Position numbers and translations under genes: made by a program
Notes under the pieces: generated by a model
What the model was told of the DNA's origin: nothing
Databases searched by the model: none
What the model saw: the letters and a program-made list of their open reading frames with translations, nothing else
Shown here: positions 26,798 through 35,748 of the stretch, piece by piece
How the letters are laid out: each line of letters starts with the position of its first letter
Position numbering within the stretch: the stretch's first letter is position 1
NCBI GenBank assembly: GCA_951812665.1
Contig: CATOST010000036.1
Coordinates: 124,001-188,000 of the forward strand
DNA length: 64,000 nucleotides
From: an uncultured Acidobacteriota bacterium
Lineage (GTDB): Bacteria > Acidobacteriota > UBA6911 > RPQK01 > JAJDTT01
Reading direction: 5' to 3'

Positions 26798-29416
26798 TCA
26801 GCGGCGAGTTGGCGGGTAGTTGACGAAAAACGGCGACGACCAGGCGATCATGCCGTCTTCCTGCAGCAGGCGAACGTAATAGAAATGGGGCTTCAAATCG
26901 AAGTCGGTGTCCGGGAACTCCCATTCTCCCGTGGCTTTGCCGGGCTGCACCGAATGGATGACCTGACCGTCCTTGAGCAGGTCGACCCGTTCGATCGGGG
27001 CGGTTCCCCGAGCCTTGACGACTACCGGCTGCGCTACCTTGATGCTGAACTCGTCTCCCATGAAATGTTCGCCCATTCGAACTTCCAGGATGATGTTGTC
27101 GGTGGCCCCATAGGTGTGGCGTTTGCGGATCGCTTCCAGAAGGCCCTTCCTGCTGGCGTCCGGGCTGTAGACCATGGCGTAGGAAATATGGGTGGAGACA
27201 TGATCCGAGCTGGCGATCACTCCAAGTTTGTGGCCTCTCTTCCAGGCTTCTGAAACCATGCCGTCGGGCCGGATCCGGAACAGGTTCTGGATCCAGTCGG
27301 AGATCCGGCCCGTATCCGGCCGGACCCGGGATGCATCCGCCTCGATCTGAGCCTGGGTCGAACTGTAGGGAGCGCCCACATGCTCGAAGCTACGCCGGGC
27401 GCCTTGGAAAATCTCGACCACCGGTTCCACGTCCGGCTCCGGCCGATGCCGCCAGTCGGTCCCCATTCCGGAGCCGGAGGTGTGGGCAATGGTGAGCCCG
27501 CCGCGGGCGCGGACTTCCTGGAAGAGAAGCTCAGTGTCGTTGGCGGCCAGGAAACCGGCTTCGTCGGCCGGCTCATCGCCTTCCGGCGTGAGTGGAAGAG
27601 CATAAAGAGAGACACCGTCCTTCAGGAAGAAAGGGATCACTTTCGCTTTCGCCCGGTCGGAATAGAAGACATTGCGATGTCCGTACGGATAGCTGGCGCT
27701 CCGTTCATGGGCGAACAAGCTGACGTAGACGCCCGGAAGGTGATACATGTCGCTCATCTTCTGCGAGTACCACCACCAATAGGGCCAGGCGCCTCCCTGG
27801 TGTTCGGTGTTGGCGCCGAAGTCCAGGGAAGCCGCGTCCAACATGTAGCGGTAGTAATCGTCCAGGGAACCGTCGTTGGCGCCCCCTTCATCCCAACTCA
27901 ATTCGGTATGGCGATGAAGATCGCCCCGCAGCAGCCGATGGTCCTTACCGTCGATGCGGGTCCGATAGCCGGCGATGCGCTCCAAATGTCCGAGTTCGGC
28001 TTCCTGGCGCGGGTCAGGTTCGGTTCCCTCGATCTTTCGTTCCCGCAGAGCCGGCGGCGTCCCTGCCGTGGACGGCGCCACGCCGACATAGACCTGCTGG
28101 CGAAGGGGACGGTGATAGTAGCTTTCGCGTCGATTGTCGGTGGGCCAGATCATCCAGAGGTCCTTGCCCTGCAACAGCGCGGCGCCCATCCGCGTCGAGG
28201 ATCTCCCCTTGCTGTGGGGCAGGAGCCTGGGAGCTGTCCACTGCTCCCCCTGCAGATGGGTCACCCAAAAACTCCAGTAGCCGTCTTGACGCCCCCTCCA
28301 ATACTCGGGATAGGACCGTTTTCGAAAGAGCACGGAGTCCTTGGTCGGCCCGCCTGTTCGCCGCTCCATCGCCACTACCCGGATCGAACCCGAGCCATCG
28401 GAAAACACGTGGGGTTGGTACGTGTTGTAGGGACGAAAGACCGCTTCCAGGGAAGACACGGGCTCCAGCCATCGACCCTGAGCCAGGCAGGCGATCCGCG
28501 GCTCCCGAAACCCACCCAGGGGCGCGCCCGTTCCATGATCGCCCAGGGCCCTGCCGTTGTCCTTTCCCCAATGGCGAGGCCCGAACTCCCAGGCCACCCA
28601 AACCCGATCTTTGGAATCTACGGAAGTGGTGGCCCGGGCCTCGAAGGCCGGGGTCACGGCCACCGGTATGCGGGACTTGACGACCTTCTTTCCAACGATT
28701 TGTGCCAGAAAGACATCGAAACTGCCGTTCCGGTAAGTGTCATAGGCGACCCAGACCACACCTTGGCTGTCGATCGCCGGGCTGGGCGCCCAGTCATTTC
28801 GAGCGCCCTCCGTGACCTGGATCGTCTCCGTCCAGCGATCACCATCGAGCTGACGCAAAAAGATATGGCTCTTGGCTGTGGGGTGTACATCCGGCTTCCG
28901 GCGAAAACCCTGCCAGGCGACGGCCAGTCCGCCTCGGCCGTCCGACGACATTCCCGGGTTGACGTCGGGAAGAGGATCCGAGCTCAATCTGGTCAAGGGT
29001 CCCCAGATCGAGTCGGAAGGATCGAAGCGCCGGGCAAAAATATCCCAGTTGGAGTCGAGTTGCTGCGACCAGACGACCCAGACTCGATTGGAGCTGTCCA
29101 CGCCGACTTGGGGAAGCCAGCTGTCGCCGCTGGTCCCTGGCACCCAATGCAGGTTTTGCCAGATTCCGTCCTTGAAGTGGCGGATGGCCACATCGTCTCT
29201 CTGTCCGTCGAAACTGAGCCAGGCCACCCAGAGGGAGCCGTCCGGCGCTGCCGCGATCGAAGGCATGTCGTCTTGGCGGGACTCATGGCCCACCGGGATC
29301 GTGGTGCCGGCATCGGACCCGGCGGAGGGACCAAGGAGAAAGCCGCTTCCCGGAGTTGCCAGAAGGAGGAGGGGCAGTCCCAGAAGAAGTATGGTTCGGC
29401 GGAGATGTTTGAACAC
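26798..29416 (-). CDS. Secreted beta-propeller / DUF3604 protein
   Basis: 872 residues with an N-terminal signal (ILLLGLPLLLLATPGSG). Residues about 40-430 contain sialidase/propeller-like blades with recurrent D-S-x-x-R-V-W-V-x-W and Asp-box-like patterns (PDGSLWVAWLSFDG, DSSNRVWVVWSQQ, DSQGVVWVAYDTY, DSKDRVWVAWEF). From about 495 comes a DUF3604 domain opening with GDLHRHTELSW, a PHP-like metal motif, then NTEHQG, HTSGSGMGTDWRH and SSDHVSTHISYAMVY, again with His/Asp clusters. DUF3604 proteins are thought to be metal-dependent hydrolases; the reaction is unknown. Its neighbours are a ceramidase-like enzyme and a sulfatase. Confidence 0.8.
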   Translation of the reverse strand: MFKHLRRTILLLGLPLLLLATPGSGFLLGPSAGSDAGTTIPVGHESRQDDMPSIAAAPDGSLWVAWLSFDGQRDDVAIRHFKDGIWQNLHWVPGTSGDSWLPQVGVDSSNRVWVVWSQQLDSNWDIFARRFDPSDSIWGPLTRLSSDPLPDVNPGMSSDGRGGLAVAWQGFRRKPDVHPTAKSHIFLRQLDGDRWTETIQVTEGARNDWAPSPAIDSQGVVWVAYDTYRNGSFDVFLAQIVGKKVVKSRIPVAVTPAFEARATTSVDSKDRVWVAWEFGPRHWGKDNGRALGDHGTGAPLGGFREPRIACLAQGRWLEPVSSLEAVFRPYNTYQPHVFSDGSGSIRVVAMERRTGGPTKDSVLFRKRSYPEYWRGRQDGYWSFWVTHLQGEQWTAPRLLPHSKGRSSTRMGAALLQGKDLWMIWPTDNRRESYYHRPLRQQVYVGVAPSTAGTPPALRERKIEGTEPDPRQEAELGHLERIAGYRTRIDGKDHRLLRGDLHRHTELSWDEGGANDGSLDDYYRYMLDAASLDFGANTEHQGGAWPYWWWYSQKMSDMYHLPGVYVSLFAHERSASYPYGHRNVFYSDRAKAKVIPFFLKDGVSLYALPLTPEGDEPADEAGFLAANDTELLFQEVRARGGLTIAHTSGSGMGTDWRHRPEPDVEPVVEIFQGARRSFEHVGAPYSSTQAQIEADASRVRPDTGRISDWIQNLFRIRPDGMVSEAWKRGHKLGVIASSDHVSTHISYAMVYSPDASRKGLLEAIRKRHTYGATDNIILEVRMGEHFMGDEFSIKVAQPVVVKARGTAPIERVDLLKDGQVIHSVQPGKATGEWEFPDTDFDLKPHFYYVRLLQEDGMIAWSSPFFVNYPPTRR

Positions 29417-29706
29417 GATTCCGTTCCAGCCCTTGGAGGTGGGGGAAGGGTAACAAACCAGGTTTTAAGCTCCAAGCAGGCACCCCCAAGACGCGCGGAG
29501 GCAAAACGAGTGGTATCCGATCCTCCCATCAGATTCGCGAGGCAGTGTCATTCAGGGTTGTTTCACCGGTTTGGAATTCGTCGCGCGCCCACCCCGGGAT
29601 CGCTGTACAGCAACCTGGATCTGACGGCTTGCACGACGAGGAAATCGGCGGGTAAACTGCGGCACCGGCTCGACTGGAATTCCCTTTGCCAGATGGGCGC
29701 CTGTCA

Positions 29707-31197
29707 ATGCATCAAGCAGACTCCGCAAGCCCGGAGCGGCCCAGTAATCTCCTGTTCATTCTCTCGGACCAGCACAATCGGGATACCCTGGGTTGTTACG
29801 GTCACCCGCTGGTCGAGACGCCCCATCTCGACGCGCTGGCGGCAAGGGGGGTTCGGTTCAACTCCGCCTATTGCAATAGCCCGCTCTGTGTCCCCTCGCG
29901 CGCCAGTCTGGCGACCGGCCGTTACGTGCACCAGACCGGCTATTGGGACAACGCAAGTCCCTACGATGGACGAGTTCCCGGTTGGGGGCATCGCCTGATC
30001 GAGGCTGGACACCGGGTTGACGCCATCGGAAAGCTGCACTATCGCAGCGTGGAGGACCCGGTCGGTTTCAGCCGAACCCTGTTGCCGATGAACGTGGTGG
30101 ACGGAATCGGCGACGTGATGGGATCGATTCGCGACGCCACCCCCGTCTACAAAATGGAACGAGCGGATGTCGAGAACGCGGGCCCAGGCGTTTCCGCTTC
30201 CTTGAACTACGATGCCGACGTCGCCGGTCTCGCTTGTGATTGGCTCAAGCGGCAGGCACGACGTTCCGGCCGGTATCCCTGGGTGCTGTTCGTCTCCTTC
30301 GTTTCCCCCCATCCCCCGTTTGTGGCCCCTTCCGAGTTGTACGAGAGGTATCCTCCGGATGCGATTTCGCTACCGGTTCAATATCGTCCCGGCGAGCAAC
30401 CGCTGCATCCGTCGCTGGCGGTCTTGCGGCGAACCCTGCACTTGGAGGAACCCTTCACGGACCAGCAGATCCGCAGGGCTACGGCAACCTATTATGCGAT
30501 GTGCACCTACCTGGATCGCCAGGTGGGGCGGGTTCTCAGCAGGTTGGAGAATTTGGGTCTGGAGGACAATACGCGTGTCATCTACACCAGCGACCATGGC
30601 GAGAGCATGGGTCGCCGAGGCCTCTGGGGCAAGTTCACTCTCTATGAGGAGTCGGTGGCGGTGCCCATGATCCTGGCGGGACCGGGAGCGCCAAGAGGAC
30701 AAGTCTCGCCCGCTATCGTTTCATTGGTGGACTTATACCCCACCATGGTGGAAGCCCTCGGTCACGAGCTGAACGACGAGGAGCGGGAATTGCCCGGCCG
30801 GTCTCTGTGGCCGATGGTCCGAGGCGGCCCGGGTCCGGATCTGGCTTTCAGCGAGTATCACGCGGTGGGATCGACGAGTGCGAGCTACATGCTGCGGGCA
30901 AGGCGTTACAAGTACATTCACCATGTCGGCGAGCCGCCCCAGCTCTTCGATCTGAAGTCCGATCCCCGGGAACTGAATGACTTGTCCGCGGATCCCGGCT
31001 CTCGGGAAGTGGTCACGGCGTGCGAGCGGAGGCTGCGCGCGCTGGTCGACCCGGAAGGCGTCGACGCCGCAGCCAAGGCCGATCAACGAGTCTTGATCGA
31101 ACGCCATGGGGGCCGGGAATCGGTATTACAAAGAGGAACATTCGGTAATACCCCCATACCCGGACAGAATCCCGATTTCCATGGCGGTGCGGGATGA
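29707..31197 (+). CDS. Sulfatase (formylglycine-dependent, alkaline phosphatase superfamily)
   Basis: About 496 residues from the ATG at 29707; a TTG at 29686 is also in frame. Metal-binding NLLFILSDQHNRD is at the N-terminus. The sulfatase signature C-V-P-S-R-A-S-L-A-T-G-R puts the Cys to be converted to formylglycine at residue 61. Further marks are YTSDHGESMGRRGLWGK and the C-terminal YKYIHHVGEPPQLFDLKSDP-type block. There is no signal peptide, so it is predicted cytoplasmic. It should remove sulfate from an organic sulfate ester. The matching maturase is not in the window. Confidence 0.88.
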   Translation: MHQADSASPERPSNLLFILSDQHNRDTLGCYGHPLVETPHLDALAARGVRFNSAYCNSPLCVPSRASLATGRYVHQTGYWDNASPYDGRVPGWGHRLIEAGHRVDAIGKLHYRSVEDPVGFSRTLLPMNVVDGIGDVMGSIRDATPVYKMERADVENAGPGVSASLNYDADVAGLACDWLKRQARRSGRYPWVLFVSFVSPHPPFVAPSELYERYPPDAISLPVQYRPGEQPLHPSLAVLRRTLHLEEPFTDQQIRRATATYYAMCTYLDRQVGRVLSRLENLGLEDNTRVIYTSDHGESMGRRGLWGKFTLYEESVAVPMILAGPGAPRGQVSPAIVSLVDLYPTMVEALGHELNDEERELPGRSLWPMVRGGPGPDLAFSEYHAVGSTSASYMLRARRYKYIHHVGEPPQLFDLKSDPRELNDLSADPGSREVVTACERRLRALVDPEGVDAAAKADQRVLIERHGGRESVLQRGTFGNTPIPGQNPDFHGGAG

Positions 31198-31255
31198 TTC
31201 GTTTGCGGGATCCTTGGAAGAACGGAAGGGCGAAACACTGGAATTCACCTAATTC

Positions 31256-31591
31256 ATGAAAAACCTCGAAAAGGAATCCTTTGCTGCGGTACAAGCGAAA
31301 CACTACCGCCGGTGCCTGAAGGAGGCGAAGTTGGCGGCGGCCATCTTCCTGCTCGCTCTTGTCTGCTGCACCTCCGTCATTGCATTCTTGGGATATCCCG
31401 CCCCCGGCGAGCGCGCTCCGGAACCCGCCTTGATCTGGGGAATTCCGGAATGGGTTTTCTGGGGTCTGTTTCTTCCCTGGTGGGTGCTGATCGGAGTCAC
31501 CTGGTGGTTTGCACTCTTTTTTCTCAGGGACGATGAACCTCTGCTGCCGTTTCCCGGCCAGCAGGCGGACGCTTCCGAAATCGATCAATGA
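31256..31591 (+). CDS. Small two-TM membrane protein coupled to an SSS symporter
   Basis: 111 residues with two hydrophobic helices (about 25-45, AAIFLLALVCCTSVIAFLGY; about 62-88, WVFWGLFLPWWVLIGVTWWFALFFL) and polar ends. Its stop overlaps the symporter start in ATGA (31588-31591). I do not recognise the family with certainty. The layout parallels DUF3311/DUF4212-type small subunits found with SSS transporters, and the 12150-12314 gene in this window. A partner role in the symporter is inferred from the coupling. Confidence 0.75.
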   Translation: MKNLEKESFAAVQAKHYRRCLKEAKLAAAIFLLALVCCTSVIAFLGYPAPGERAPEPALIWGIPEWVFWGLFLPWWVLIGVTWWFALFFLRDDEPLLPFPGQQADASEIDQ

Positions 31592-33228
31592 ACTCTGCTT
31601 CCGAATCGGTGCTTGAGCAGGTCGGCCAAGCCGCCCACTGGTACGGCTTCAACCAAACGGACCCCCATATTCTGGCGCCGTTCATCGGATACCTGGTGGG
31701 GGTATTCGTGATTGCCGTTCTCGCCCACCGCCACCGCAGGTCGACGAGCTTCGAATCCGAGTACTACGTCGCCGGCCGGGGATTGGGTGCTTGGGTCCTG
31801 GCGCTGTCCTGGGTGGCCACCATGTTCAGCGGGGGAGCATTCCTGGGCTATCCCTCCCTGATCTATTCTTATGGCTGGACGGTGGCATTCTGGGTGAGTG
31901 GATCGATCGTCACCGCCTTGGTGGGACTTGGAATCGCCGGCAAGAGGATCAATCGTCTGGCCCGTCAGACGGGCGCGCTGACGTTGGTCGACCTGCTGCG
32001 CGACCGCTTCCGGAGCAATGCCATCGGCATCCTTTGCATTTTGGCGATCATACCGCCCACCCTGGTTTACCTCATCGCTCAGTTCGCTGCCGGAACCCGG
32101 GTCATCCAGGCCATGCTGGGCACGACTTACCCAACCGGCCTGGTCCTCTTCACTCTCTCGGTTGTGGCCTATACCACCTACGGCGGTTTCCGGGCCGTTG
32201 CCTGGACCGATACCCTGCAGGGAGTCGTCATGATCGCAGGGATTCTGGTATTGGTTCCGCTGGCGGTCTCGGCCGCGGGTGGACTCGAAGCGGCTACCCG
32301 CCAACTGGCGACGCGTGGCGATCCCATCGCCCTGGACCGAGGGCTGGAAACAGCCCCTCACGCCTATCTCTACGGACCCGGGCCTGAAAGAGTCGTCGCC
32401 ACTGAGTCCGGCGCCCCGCCGGGAGAATCTCCGCAAGCCGATCCCTGGCTGCCCTTCAGCATGGGGATCTCCCTCTTTCTGTTACGGCCCCTCAGCTCGG
32501 TCCTGGCGCCGACCACGGTACCCCGGATGCTCGCCTTCAGAGATACGGCAGCCCTTCGAAAAGCCCTGATTCTGATCGCGCCCTATTTCCTGCTCATGTA
32601 CGGGGGCAGTCTGATCACGATGAACTGTGCCTACAGTCTGGACCTCGGGCTGTCCCCCCTGGAATCCGACCAGGTAGTTCCGGTGCTGGCGAAACGGGTG
32701 GCGCCGCCGCTGTTGGCCGGCCTGCTGATCGCCGCGCCCTTTGCCGCCGTCATGTCCACGGTCGACTCGGCTCTGTTGGTCATCAGTGCATCGGTGGTGA
32801 GAGACATTGTCCAGAAGACATGGTATCCAGGGCTGAACGAAAAAAGTGTCAAGACCCTGATTTATGCTGTCACCGGAGGCACCGGGGTTCTGGTTTTCGG
32901 TCTCACCCTCCTGATAGAACCGGTCTTTCTCCAGCCTCTGGTCATCCACTACGGCGGCGCCGTGACCTCCGCCCTGTTCTGGCCGGGCATCGCCACTCTC
33001 TTCTGGAAGCGCGCGACTCGGGAAGGGGTGATCGGTGGGCTCGCCGGTGGCCCGCTGGTTTATCTCCTCTGTGTGGTCAGCCCGCCGTTGGGGGAGGTGC
33101 TCCCCATGCATCCATTCGTCTATGGGTTCTTCGGCTCGGCGCTAATGGTCTATCTGGGCAGTCTCCTGACGATGCCCCAGGACAGGGATCAATTGGCGCG
33201 CTATTTCGGCATCGATCCAACGGGGTGA
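31588..33228 (+). CDS. Sodium:solute symporter (SSS family), second system
   Basis: 546 residues with about 13 membrane segments. SSS marks include ESEYYVAGRGLGAWVLALSWVATMFSGGAFLGYPSLIY in the TM1 region, AGKRINRLARQTGALTLVDLLRDRF, YTTYGGFRAVAWTDTLQG (a classic SSS stretch) and AAPFAAVMSTVDSALLVISASVVRDI with the TM8 sodium-site Ser/Thr. The TYGGFRAV and DTLQG pattern resembles the PanF/proline branch. It is translated by coupling from the small membrane protein. The substrate is unknown; the upstream sulfatase suggests a desulfated product, which is a guess. Confidence 0.88.
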   Translation: MNSASESVLEQVGQAAHWYGFNQTDPHILAPFIGYLVGVFVIAVLAHRHRRSTSFESEYYVAGRGLGAWVLALSWVATMFSGGAFLGYPSLIYSYGWTVAFWVSGSIVTALVGLGIAGKRINRLARQTGALTLVDLLRDRFRSNAIGILCILAIIPPTLVYLIAQFAAGTRVIQAMLGTTYPTGLVLFTLSVVAYTTYGGFRAVAWTDTLQGVVMIAGILVLVPLAVSAAGGLEAATRQLATRGDPIALDRGLETAPHAYLYGPGPERVVATESGAPPGESPQADPWLPFSMGISLFLLRPLSSVLAPTTVPRMLAFRDTAALRKALILIAPYFLLMYGGSLITMNCAYSLDLGLSPLESDQVVPVLAKRVAPPLLAGLLIAAPFAAVMSTVDSALLVISASVVRDIVQKTWYPGLNEKSVKTLIYAVTGGTGVLVFGLTLLIEPVFLQPLVIHYGGAVTSALFWPGIATLFWKRATREGVIGGLAGGPLVYLLCVVSPPLGEVLPMHPFVYGFFGSALMVYLGSLLTMPQDRDQLARYFGIDPTG

Positions 33229-33275
33229 GTCAATTCCTGTCGTTGGTGAACGTCCAATACGACTTGGGTCGGCAC

Positions 33276-34892
33276 TCAGCGTTTGGCAGCGGCCACGGTC
33301 AATCCCGTCTCCTGGCGGATCGTCTTTTTCCCAATTCGATCGTTGACGCTCAGCCGGAAGGTGTAATTTCCCGCCGGCAGGTTCGGCTCTGGCCAGAAAC
33401 GTGCCACTGAGACGCGGTCACCGTAAAAAACCGTGCCGATGGAAGTGAGGTTCTCCTCTTGAACCACCTCGCCCTTGGGGCCGATCACCTGGGCCAGGAC
33501 GTCGATCGACGGGCGCCGCGTCGACTGGTCGATGCCGAGGTTGTAGATCTCCGCGTAGAGGCCCAATGGAGATTTCGGGGAGAAGACATTCCCCATGTTG
33601 GGGTAGATCTTCAATCCACCCGCCGTAACAAACGGAGACGGAAACTCTTCCGTCATCGCCGGACCGATGTGGTCGGCGAGAAGAATGGAGCTGACGTTGA
33701 CTTCTTCTTCCTTGGCTCTGGGAACCAGCACCATGGCTTCCGAGCTTCCGATCTTCCCGCTTTTCTCCTCCTTGAGGATGAGCGTGAGCTTGTACCTGCC
33801 GGTCTTCAACGGGATGGTGTATTGGTACAGAAAGACCTTGAGCTCGTTGACCTCGTCCGGGGTGACGTCAACCGAGAGGATGTCTTCAAACTCATAGACG
33901 ACCCGGTTCAAGGTCTGGGTTCTCCCGAAGAGGTTGACTTCCGCCCGCATTGCATGAGTTCCGGATATCGGGAAGAAGGTGAGTTCCTTGGGATCGAGGC
34001 GAAGGGTCAGGTTGACGATGGCTCTTTCGGCGGAGGCTCTAAACCAGTCGCCTCGGAACCTGAAAGGAAGGCTGTCGTAACCGATCCGGGTATCAACCAG
34101 GGTGCGAAGATCTTCGAACTTGTTGGCGATGGGGCGCTCGAGCCGGTAGAGGCGGTCCAGCTTCGTGAAGGGGCTGGCGCCGGGATCCGTGAGGTCATCT
34201 CCCAGGCCCAGTGGCCGCATCGCGTCGGATCGACGAAGCCGAAGGGCCCGGGTCTCCAGGCCCAAGCTCTCGAACAGCGTGTTGCCGGCGTTGGTGGTGT
34301 AGAAAAGGGCGTCTTTTTCATCCGGTCTCATCGCCATTTCGTAACGGCCGGTATTGGTTGAATCGACGAACTCGATCTCGATGCCGTTGCCCACTCCCTC
34401 AAGGTACTGGTAGTACCAGACCTCGAACGGATAGGTCATGGTGGTGCCGCCGCCTTCGGTGATGCGACGGTCGTAGACGGTCCCGGTGGGATTCTTTTCT
34501 ATGCTGGTCGGTGGTCCGAACTTGATATAGATCTTGCCCCGATCCGTGTACCAGCCTTCGACACCCGAATGGAAATGATCGTTGGCGTAGGCAATTCGGC
34601 GGTAGTGCTCTTCCTTGTATTCGTTGTGGGCGGTTCGAAGGTCCGGGTCCCGGCGGCGCCAGAACTGTTCAATGAACTGTTCTTTTTCCTCGGGTGTGGT
34701 GAGACTTGAGAAAACGCTCTTTTCTTCGGGCGTTATGATGTAGATGACGTCTCTGTCCAGCCAACCTTTGTAGTAGTCCTCCCGTTCCTCCTGACGGAGG
34801 CTGTCCCGTTGAGCGTGGAGTACGAAAGCGCCGACTGGAGCCGGACCGAGAAGTAACGGCACCGCTGTGAAGAACACTCGCCAGTTGGTCAT
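33276..34892 (-). CDS. GWxTD domain-containing protein
   Basis: 538 residues with an N-terminal hydrophobic signal (VFFTAVPLLLGPAPVGAFV). Residues about 40-140 hold the GWxTD domain: YYKGWLDRDVIYIITPEEKSVF, EEKEQFIEQFWRRRDPD, and the name motif GWYTDRGKIYIKFGPP. The C-terminal part (about 290-530) is beta-rich, with repeated Ig-like strands such as TGRYKLTLILKEEKSGK and LPAGNYTFRLSVNDR. GWxTD proteins are characteristic of Acidobacteriota and some related phyla; the function is unknown. A good promoter lies upstream. Confidence 0.85.
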   Translation of the reverse strand: MTNWRVFFTAVPLLLGPAPVGAFVLHAQRDSLRQEEREDYYKGWLDRDVIYIITPEEKSVFSSLTTPEEKEQFIEQFWRRRDPDLRTAHNEYKEEHYRRIAYANDHFHSGVEGWYTDRGKIYIKFGPPTSIEKNPTGTVYDRRITEGGGTTMTYPFEVWYYQYLEGVGNGIEIEFVDSTNTGRYEMAMRPDEKDALFYTTNAGNTLFESLGLETRALRLRRSDAMRPLGLGDDLTDPGASPFTKLDRLYRLERPIANKFEDLRTLVDTRIGYDSLPFRFRGDWFRASAERAIVNLTLRLDPKELTFFPISGTHAMRAEVNLFGRTQTLNRVVYEFEDILSVDVTPDEVNELKVFLYQYTIPLKTGRYKLTLILKEEKSGKIGSSEAMVLVPRAKEEEVNVSSILLADHIGPAMTEEFPSPFVTAGGLKIYPNMGNVFSPKSPLGLYAEIYNLGIDQSTRRPSIDVLAQVIGPKGEVVQEENLTSIGTVFYGDRVSVARFWPEPNLPAGNYTFRLSVNDRIGKKTIRQETGLTVAAAKR

Positions 34893-34940
34893 CAGTCACT
34901 CTTTTGGGGAGCGTTTTGCTTCATGCGAGCCTACAACACA

Positions 34941-34970
34941 ATTCTCCATGGATGTCCTTTCGCCTGTCAA
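34941..34970 (-). promoter_or_regulatory. Probable promoter of the GWxTD gene
   Basis: On the minus strand TTGACA (34970-34965) and GAGAAT (34946-34941) are 18 bp apart, about 50 nt upstream of the start at 34892. The box and spacing match those upstream of yceD and rplM. Confidence 0.5.
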
Positions 34971-35457
34971 GAAAGTGGACGGCAAGACTTTCCCCATTTT
35001 TCCGGGGGTTCGGGAGAACCGGGGAAGCAGGTTTCAACGAGGATCGCGACGTAGGGGCACCCGAGCGCCAGGCTAACTGGCACAAGACCAGCGGTGAAAG
35101 TCCGCTGAAACGAAGGACTAACCATCCACGTTTCTCCGCGAGCCGTGCGTCGGCACTCGTGAGGGTGTGGGCGAAGCGTCGGTAGCGGCGCGTGTGGGCG
35201 GGGCTATGGAGCATCGAAACCTACGTGACCGGAAGTGCCGAGGCCGTGGGTGCGGTCGAAGGCAACACCGGCTGGACCGGGAAGGTGAGGGACAGTCGGG
35301 CACCGCGGTGTCGAGGAACCCAAGCACGCACGTAAGTCTGGTGTCGGGACCTGGGAGGGCTTGCTCTCCCCCGGCGAGAGCCGGGGCCTTGTGGGAAAGG
35401 AGAAACCCGTAACCCAAGAGGGGAGAGAGAAAGCAATCGGATTCACCCATAGTAGTG

Positions 35458-35628
35458 ATGAAGCGGGCGAACAAGGAGGGGAAACTCTCTGCGGAGTCGG
35501 TGGAGCGAAGGGGTGGAACCAAGGGGAATTACGGCTCACCAAAGTACGGACCGGACACAGAGCCGGGTTGCCGTGACACAGGCGGGGGTCGGATACGGCG
35601 GGCGTCGCGACCTGCCGTCATTACCTGA
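35458..35628 (+). pseudogene. Remnant of group II intron reverse transcriptase/maturase N-terminus
   Basis: A 56-codon frame opening MKRANKEGKLSAESVERRGG and continuing TKGN resembles, from memory of the family, the leader of group II intron-encoded proteins (..AESVERRGGTKGN..). The family continuation (..RTQSRxxVxQAL..) appears in another frame just downstream as DRTQSRVAVTQAG near 35538-35576, so a frameshift separates the two. All reverse transcriptase, X and endonuclease domains are absent. Confidence 0.65.
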
Positions 35629-35633
35629 GGTAG

Positions 35634-35705
35634 GAGCCGTATGCCTTAGCGGGCACGTACGGATCTGCGCGGGGGGCGCTGGGCAACCGGCGTCCCTACC
35701 GCGAC
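35634..35705 (+). ncRNA. Group II intron domains V and VI
   Basis: Domain V reads GAGCCGTATGCC, a loop TTAGCG, then GGCACGTACGGATC, with the catalytic AGC triad and the two-base bulge region CGTACGG kept. Its apical loop is not a GNRA tetraloop. Domain VI pairs GGGGCGC with GCGTCCC and leaves A35698 as the branch-point candidate, eight bases from the 3' splice site. Confidence 0.8.
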
Positions 35706-35748
35706 CTTGTGGGTGCCCGCTGCCGCACCTCACTGATCGCCCCGGGGA

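Larger units (their letters stand above)
35063..35705 (+). mobile_element. Group II intron, 643 nt, with reverse transcriptase largely deleted
   Basis: The 5' end GAGCG approximates the GUGYG consensus; the 3' end is AC (consensus AY). The sequence holds the typical 5' domain I stretch (CTAACTGGCACAAGACCAGC and following), a remnant of the N-terminus of the intron-encoded protein (35458-35628), a recognisable domain V (35634-35665) and a domain VI with an unpaired A at 35698, eight bases from the 3' end. The intact-site reconstruction from the flanking repeat confirms the ends. Full introns of this type run about 2-2.5 kb, so some 1.2-1.5 kb of reverse transcriptase/maturase has been lost. 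Excision would need a maturase in trans. Confidence 0.85.
35051..35720 (+). repeat. CTTGTG-loop palindromic repeat split by the group II intron
   Basis: The left half GTAGGGGCACCC (35051-35062) and right half CTTGTGGGTGCCCGC (35706-35720) flank the intron. Joined, they give a 27-bp unit that differs from the intact copy at 26747-26773 at only two positions, and the arms GGGCACCC and GGGTGCCC pair perfectly. This fixes the intron boundaries. Confidence 0.8.

Noticed and set aside
27380..29998. 872-codon plus-strand open frame antisense to the DUF3604 gene
   Set aside because: Low-complexity Arg/Gly/Pro-rich product without family motifs; the minus strand encodes a clear secreted protein with domain structure.
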